Positions 44,401-49,938 of a stretch of 49,938 nt of DNA are shown here, one piece after another. The stretch is from Oehlia diaphana. Lineage: Eukaryota > Glomeromycota > Glomeromycetes > Glomerales > Glomeraceae. Within the stretch, counting starts at the first letter, position 1. Each line of letters begins with the position of its first letter. The stretch lies in assembly GCA_003833135.1 (NCBI GenBank), contig QZLH01000786.1, positions 9,819 to 59,756 on the forward strand, written 5' to 3'. A program made the position numbers and the translations under genes. The notes under the pieces were generated by a model, which was given only the letters and a program-made list of their open reading frames with translations, had not been told where the DNA came from and did no database searches.

Positions 44401-44493
44401 TTCATCTTTTTTTGGCTATTGTTGAAAAAAAAGGGCATATATATTAATATATATATAAGTAAAAAAAGGTACAAAATATGCCTACCAAAGACA
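41419..44493 (-). CDS. WDR70: WD40 protein, WDR70 orthologue
   Basis: Eighteen exons on the minus strand, low to high: 41419..41501, 41579..41602, 41683..41730, 41793..41885, 41954..42191, 42259..42311, 42376..42456, 42521..42631, 42706..42808, 42933..42994, 43085..43209, 43272..43358, 43433..43483, 43560..43654, 43729..43872, 43938..44132, 44206..44415, 44485..44493; 603 residues (animal WDR70 about 650). Diagnostic stretches are TVSAIALDPSGARLITGGYD with DVKFWDFAGMD, EEYIKGDPYIRDM, HDSTIRIWDAEYKRKQKD, GGDDCIKVWDVRNFKKP, YDPNISVRGAKLCVV and the C-terminal GPGKGGKIGSSLTQHIMKEL with DEDPREALLKYA and KKTQPKAVLAE. WDR70 works in the nucleus with CRL4-DDB1 in histone H2B ubiquitylation and repair (animal and fission yeast knowledge). 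The acidic stretch before the propeller is conserved. The start exon is only 9 nt and intron 2 uses a GTTTTT donor, so the extreme N-terminus is the least certain part. Confidence 0.9.
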
Positions 44494-45471
44494 TGATGAT
44501 TACACTAAACGAAAAATTTAAGAGTGGTCAAAACTTCAGATAAATTTAAGTTGATCAAATGATCTGCGATATGCATTGCTTAGTCATCAAATTCTCTAAA
44601 TTAATTCGTCCTTTTAAAAACGAGAGATAATGGCAAATTAATTTATAACGTCGGGTCGGACCTGACGGTCCTCCTCTAATGGATACCACTGCTTTTCTAT
44701 CCCTTGCTACCCTATTTTCAGGTTTTCCACTTGCTGTATATGCTATCAAATTGCCTGATCCAATCGTTCACATCCTCATTTTCCGTTCCGGCATAGTTAC
44801 CATTCCACCAATTCCAAACATAATTACCATCTAATTAGTGATTCAGATATAAAGAGTGACCATTTTTTATTTACTCGAAATTTAAATAAAATTAATGTTA
44901 TAATGTTATAAATAATTGAGCTCTTTCATCAACCTTTTATTTTAAGTGTCATTTCATAATCGAATTCAAGTACTCAAAATTTTATACAGTTTAACACGAT
45001 ATCATTTTTCTGCTATTATAACATTAAGTATTAAAAGTAAATAAATATAAACAATCTTTCTGTTTTCTATTCATTGGATTAATCAAAGATTAAATTCCTG
45101 GACACCCATTTCATTGATTTCATAACCCTATAATTGAATAATTTCTTTGATTTATTACTTTATCAACATCGTATTCGACATCTGTTTAGGATTCTTTTTC
45201 ACAATTTATTGATTTATAATTTATCTAATTGCATATGCTGGTTCTTTCCAACATCTAATAAGATAATGTAAGTCTTCCACGTAAAGCTCTTTCTTGTCCA
45301 TCTTTGATTTCATCTGAAAAAGCAAATATTAGATTATTAGCAAGAACATTTGAATTGAATGGGGGGATGTTACTAACATAAATGAAGTTACACTTAGTAA
45401 CACTTAATAGTACAAATGGGGTAATAAAAAAAAAATCAAATTCTCCCACTCCAAAATTTTAAATTTTAATA
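44494..45471. other. Intergenic region
   Basis: Region between the divergent WDR70 and F-box genes. The segment 44640-44830 is less AT-rich; a minus frame (44555-44749) and a + frame there show no recognisable domain and may be remnants of an inserted sequence. No other feature. Confidence 0.45.
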
Positions 45472-46717
45472 ATGCAGAATCAAAGCGTAGAGCAGGAAGC
45501 CAAACCTATTTCAACCGAACAGGAAACCAAAAGTTTTTCAACCGAACAGGAAGCCATTCCTAATTCGACCGAACATGAAGTTAAAATTAAATCGATCGAA
45601 CAAGAAGCCAATACTAATTTGACTGATCAGGAAGCCAAATATAATTCGACCAAACAGGAAGTCAAATCTAAATTAGCCGAACAGGAGACTAAATCTAATT
45701 CAACCGAACAAGAGACTAAATCTAATTCAACCGAACAGGAGACTAAATTTAATTCAACCGAACATGAAATTAAATCTAATTCAACCGAACAGGAGGCCAA
45801 GTCTAGTTTAGCCGAACAGGAAACGAAATTTAATTCAATCGGACAGGACATCATAAATATTTTTAATTCGACCGAACAGGGAGTCAAAGCTAATTTAACA
45901 GAAGGAATATCGTTAAACAATTTAACGCCATCACCACCACCATCATCATCATCATCTTACTTGTTATCATCACATCTTTTAAATTTAACACAAGAAGTAT
46001 TTATAGAAATATGTGAGAACCTACCCCCAAAGGAGTTATACACATTGACGTTGGTTTGTAAGCAATTTAGAACGATATTATGGTCAAATTCATCTACCAC
46101 ACAACAATTATGGTATAAATCAAGATTGAAATTTGTACCAAAATTTTCAGATTTAAAACCGCCTGGTGATTTGTCCGAACAAAAATTTGTTTGGTTATTA
46201 GATATAGGTGAAACTTGTCAATATTGTGGTAAAAAGATAATAATAGGATCAGAAGAACGTAGACTATTTTGGGAATTTAAAGTATTGGTTTGTTCAAACT
46301 GTGCCCAAAATCAAACTATCAGGTAATTAATTTTTTTATTTTTAAATTATATTTAAATTTAATCACAAATTAATTCTTCTATCAAAAAGTTTTGATAAGC
46401 TAAGGGAATCGGAAAATTACTCAGAAGAGGTTCGTTCATGTTTACCCTGTATTAGTGAGACCATTTTCAGAAATTCATTCAATTTTTTGGTCAATGCGAC
46501 ATCACGGGGATACTATGGAACCAATCCATATTATTGGAAAGCGGATGTATCTCGTGCAGTAAATGAATATAATTCTTTGAGTGAGGTTGAGAGAGAAAAT
46601 TGGGTAAATGAAAAACAAATTGAGTTGAGGAATTATTTGGAAGTTATTGAAGATATGAGAGCAAAAGAAAATAATTCATCACTTGAAAGTTTTATTAAAC
46701 AAATACTTCCTATGTAA
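45472..46717 (+). CDS. F-box protein with 9-residue N-terminal repeats and CxxC motifs
   Basis: Exons 45472..46322 and 46390..46717; 392 residues. Residues 6-148 are about fifteen head-to-tail copies of a 9-mer, consensus STEQETKSN, followed by a Pro/Ser-rich stretch (PSPPPSSSSS). The F-box is at about 168-215 (LNLTQEVFIEICENLPPKELYTLTLVCKQFRTILW), indicating Skp1 binding. Three CxxC pairs follow: C249-C252, C274-C277 and, in exon 2, C300-C303, spaced like a structural zinc site. The C-terminus ends YWKADVSRAVNEY and a helical segment. This layout (F-box, Cys pairs, Trp/Tyr-rich end) is one I recognise from Rhizophagus F-box families; the substrate is unknown. The repeat array precedes the F-box, an unusual place, and makes the N-terminus disordered. 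Confidence 0.87.
45487..45903 (+). repeat. 27-bp coding minisatellite, about 15 copies
   Basis: In-frame 27-bp units of the form tcaaccgaacaggagactaa plus atctaat; one unit near 45860 carries a 6-bp insertion (IGQDIINIFNS). The minus-strand frame 45627-45920 is a shadow of the repeat. Confidence 0.9.
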
Positions 46718-48299
46718 TTTTTTTTCCGAACTTTTATATATATAAGATAATTTATAATTATTGTACTATTAGTTAAATAAATCAAGATATCGCTATGCGA
46801 TTTTAGTGGGCATGGAGAAGATTTATTCGATGACTGATCTCACATCATGATTTGACCAGAATAACAATTAAACTCTTTCGCGTTAAACAAGAATATTTTC
46901 CCTACTCGCCTAATAAATCATTGTTCTCATCAATCATGAATAGCGCCAATAACTTTAAAGTTTAGAATTCCATTTGCCAAGAATCAAAGGCAAAAAGTGT
47001 TACTTAAAATCGTTTCCAAAGGTTTTGACGAAGAAGCATGGTAGAGGGAACGTTGAAAAATTAGTAAATAAAATACTGCAAATTACCGACCAGCCAAAAT
47101 GGAATCACAAGTAATATTTTCACTCTTACGGAAAATATATTAAATTTATTGAAAACTAAAGAAGACTTAACTAAATACTTTAATATTTATAGGGAATGGT
47201 CTAATATGTATCAATTGCTTTTAGATAAAATGAAGAAATGTATATTACACAGTTAAAAATGTTCAAATGACAAGAACTATTTATGAGAACGAAAATGAGA
47301 AGTATGTTTAGTTTCACAAAAATAGAAGAAAGAAGTGAGAGAACTGAGAGAACAACTTACGTTATTTCCTTATGAATTGAAAGATTTCAAAAACCCGCGG
47401 AAAATATTGGTCAGCTTCTCAACGAATGATGATATATTTTTAACTGTGGTTGATGCAATTATAGGATCATTGTTCGTTGATAATTCTGTACCAGTGAAGC
47501 AAAAAAGTGAAAACTACCAAGAAATTGAAGTTGTATATATTTCGATAATTGTTTAATTGTTTAATACTATCTTAATCTTTTTTTTTCTGAAAGCATATCA
47601 GCCATGAGAGTATTACTTTTTTTTCTTTAACATAAATGATTTCTACAACTAGTATGTTTTTATTACTATTACTAATTATGAGATGTAAGATTTCCGAAAT
47701 AGATTGACGACCGTATAAAGTATAAAGCTTCGCAAGAGATGAATAATCTACAGAACAAATTCTAAGAAGAGAAAAAATAAACATTTTCTATTCATCCTTT
47801 AATTTACATACTCCATTATACATTATTTCCAATTGTTCCTAAATATTGCTGCATAATAATATAATACTTTTCCTACAATTCTGAAATTTTGTTTCCTTTG
47901 TATTTAAAAACAGGTATCACAACTCAGCGCGCTGATATATAAAATGAAGAAATTATTATACTCTTATACATACTCTTATACAAAATTATTTGAAGATAAG
48001 CACATCATTATATAGTAGGTCTAAGAATCGAATTTGATATATTACCTTTGAAGAAAATTCACTGCAGCGTTGGGAGATCGAAATATGATCTGTCGTATTG
48101 TCATTTAATCATATTAAAAGCACGTGACTTTTATAAATCTGGCCAAATTTTAATGTCGATCAGAATAATACTCTCATGTAAAATCAACAGAGGTTCTTTT
48201 TTTTAATACTAAAAAATTATAAACAATAGTTTCTTTGAATATTTTGGGAAGTTTATCAAGAAAACTATTTTGATTCCAAATATTCTATTCATTATATAA
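46718..48299. other. Gene-poor region
   Basis: A frame at 47335-47556 (MRELREQLTLFPYELKDFKNP, with DDIFLTVVDAIIGSL) is the best open stretch but no domain is recognised; upstream pieces at 46980-47250 rich in Lys may belong to the same decayed gene. No RNA gene seen. Confidence 0.4.
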
Positions 48300-49260
48300 T
48301 AAAAAAACTTTTCATTATTTCAGAATTCCAATATTTAATTAATATTCTCTGAGTTTAATAGTATATCTTAATTCTTAATATCTTGTCTTTAGCTAATGCA
48401 AATTCCAAAATTTATAAATATAGATTTTAATTATTTAATTTTCACCTTCTTTTTATTAAATCTTAAATCTAAATAAAGTTAAACATATCTTTAAATTAAA
48501 AGTTTTATAAAATAATTATAAATTCTTAAAAATATAGAAATAAAATAAAAATTTTTTAATAAATGCATTTTAAATTTTTTTTATTTAAATAGTATCTTTA
48601 TAAATTATTTGTGATAAAGTTTATCTTAATTACTTTGCAACATCTTGCTTAATTTTATCTCTTTTTTACTAATATTTTTTTTTAATAAATATGAATTTAA
48701 TAAATAATAATATATTAATTTTTTTTTTGTTTTTTTGTTTTTTTTTTCTATATTTATATATATTTAAAATATAATTAAGTTTTATAATTTTTATAAAAAT
48801 ATTAATAATGTTATTTAAAGAATTTAATAGTAAAATTTATAATAAATATTATTTTATTTATTTTATTAAAATTAATTTGCTTAATAAATTTTAATAATAA
48901 CTTTAATTTTTTCTAAAATTAAAATATATATTATTGTATAATATTAAATTATTAATTTATATATTGAAATTATTTATTTATACTTAAAATATTTTTTTTA
49001 ATATATATTTTATATTAATATAAAATATTATATAATATACTAACTATTATTTAATTTTAAAACTTCACAAAAGTTTTAATTTTAATATTACTAATAGTAA
49101 TAGTTATTTAATTTAAATGTTAAATAAACAATTTGTTTAATATTATATTTTATTTATTTTATAATTAAAATTATTTTAATTTTAAGTTTATCTAATATTA
49201 TATAATTTATTATAATAATAAAAAATTATATAATATTAGATAATTATACAGTATATGGAT
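48300..49260. other. Extremely AT-rich block
   Basis: Nearly 1 kb made almost entirely of A and T, with G or C only every 10-20 bases, in contrast to the flanks. No open frame, no clear tandem unit. Organellar insertion, decayed transposon or a structural chromosomal element are possible; no mitochondrial gene is recognisable in it. Confidence 0.7.
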
Positions 49261-49938
49261 CTTGTGGTTTATCAGATAAAGCTACATGCTAAAATAATAT
49301 ATTTCATATATTACCTATCTGATTAGTCATTATAACTACCTAACAATGCACATATAGGATTTTATAGACGATGTCGCCCCCGTCTGCCACCCGTGGACAG
49401 CAAGTGAAACTTTATCTTTCTCTTTTTCATTATATTCTTTATTATGCGCTTGGTTTAGATTTTCATTATTCTTTCATTTCTATACGCTTGGTTTAGGTTT
49501 TCATTACATTCTCTTATTTCTTTTATTTCTTTTTACAAACTGCGATAGTTCTCCCATATCTTATGTTTCTAAAATATTATTTTCAAACTCGGATAGTTTC
49601 TTTTTATGATATTTTCTGGACTTGCATCATTTATATTATTTTAATTATTTAATAACTGAAATCATTAATTATTAATCGTTGTTCATAGTGAAACCACTAT
49701 GATAACTCTTTATTAATATTAATTTCATTCAATATTTTATTATTTTGAACCCAAAAGGCTGAGCCGAAGCTGCTTGACAAAAGTCAAAACTCAACCTTTT
49801 TATACATTTTGGTGTTTCACTAAAACTATTGTAATACTAAATTATTGTGATACTATAAATTATTCTACAATGTTCTACAATGTTCTACAATAATAAACTA
49901 TTTATAAATAAACTAATAATAACTAAACTATAAATAAC
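49261..49938. other. More complex terminal segment with direct repeats
   Basis: Base composition returns to mixed at about 49,250. Contains a GC-rich spot cgatgtcgcccccgtctgcc (49370), two copies of cgcttggttta(g)attttcatta (49447 and 49482), two copies of caaact(g)cggatagtt (about 49537 and 49585), aaaaggctgagccgaagc (49753) followed by a TATA-like tttttataca (49797), and three copies of ttctacaatg (49861-49890). This mix would fit a long terminal repeat or a promoter region cut by the window end; no coding sequence. Confidence 0.35.

Noticed and set aside
45627..45920. Cysteine/valine-rich minus frame
   Set aside because: Reverse-strand shadow of the 27-bp repeat in the F-box gene.
48300..49260. 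Nuclear copy of mitochondrial DNA
   Set aside because: AT content fits, but no mitochondrial gene, rRNA or tRNA sequence could be recognised.
1..49938. tRNA or rRNA genes
   Set aside because: No sequence with tRNA A/B-box spacing and cloverleaf arms, and no rRNA core motif, was noticed by eye on either strand; a tRNAscan-SE run would settle it.

Overview
The window looks like nuclear DNA of a filamentous fungus, most probably an arbuscular mycorrhizal fungus of the Rhizophagus type (Glomeromycotina). The grounds are very AT-rich intergenic DNA with long A and T runs, short GT-AG introns, expanded F-box, BTB-TLDc, GST-like and methyltransferase families, decayed LINE and other transposon remnants, and many short palindromic repeats. 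The species call rests on recognising family styles from memory and was not tested by a search. All gene models were built by eye from splice sites and reading frame; every multi-exon CDS given here sums to a multiple of three.

Layout. 0-0.2 kb: an 18-bp tandem repeat ending beside a perfect 48-bp palindrome. 1.4-3.4 kb: a seven-exon REX4-like 3'-5' exonuclease (+). 4.0-5.5 kb: an intronless F-box protein (-) whose stop codon lies in a minisatellite. 7.9-9.1 kb: a four-exon SAM-dependent methyltransferase (+). 9.6-10.1 kb: a broken secreted, tail-anchored repeat protein. 11.1-17.2 kb: three phi-like glutathione S-transferase genes with one shared intron position, two of them in a tandem segmental duplication; a dead LINE lies between the first and second. 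18-19.6 kb: a 117-bp foldback element and a decayed recombinase-like gene.

20-29.5 kb is the most unusual part. Three small two-exon genes (20062, 27434, 29159) and one truncated 5' fragment (24892, minus strand) encode an 80-residue ubiquitin-fold protein. It aligns along the length of ubiquitin but ends in a cysteine-rich tail (CGQCGC or CGQYGC) instead of LRLRGG. The copies share about 270 bp of promoter, one phase-1 intron, identical exon lengths (112 and 131 nt) and a related 3' flank. Between them lie a pseudogene of a SAM-like fungal family and an F-box/LRR fragment. 30.3-32.3 kb: a BTB-BACK-TLDc gene with eight 17-residue repeats.

36.3-46.7 kb: a P4-ATPase lipid flippase (Dnf3-like, +), a WDR70 orthologue with 18 exons (-, convergent with the flippase), and a second F-box gene (+) with an N-terminal 9-residue repeat array. 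The last 3 kb has no convincing gene. It contains a roughly 1 kb block of extreme AT content and a more complex stretch with direct repeats.

The housekeeping genes (REX4, flippase, WDR70) look independent of one another. The two F-box genes and the BTB gene belong to families that act as substrate receptors of cullin-RING ubiquitin ligases, which makes the nearby ubiquitin-like genes worth testing as a linked theme; that link is inference only.
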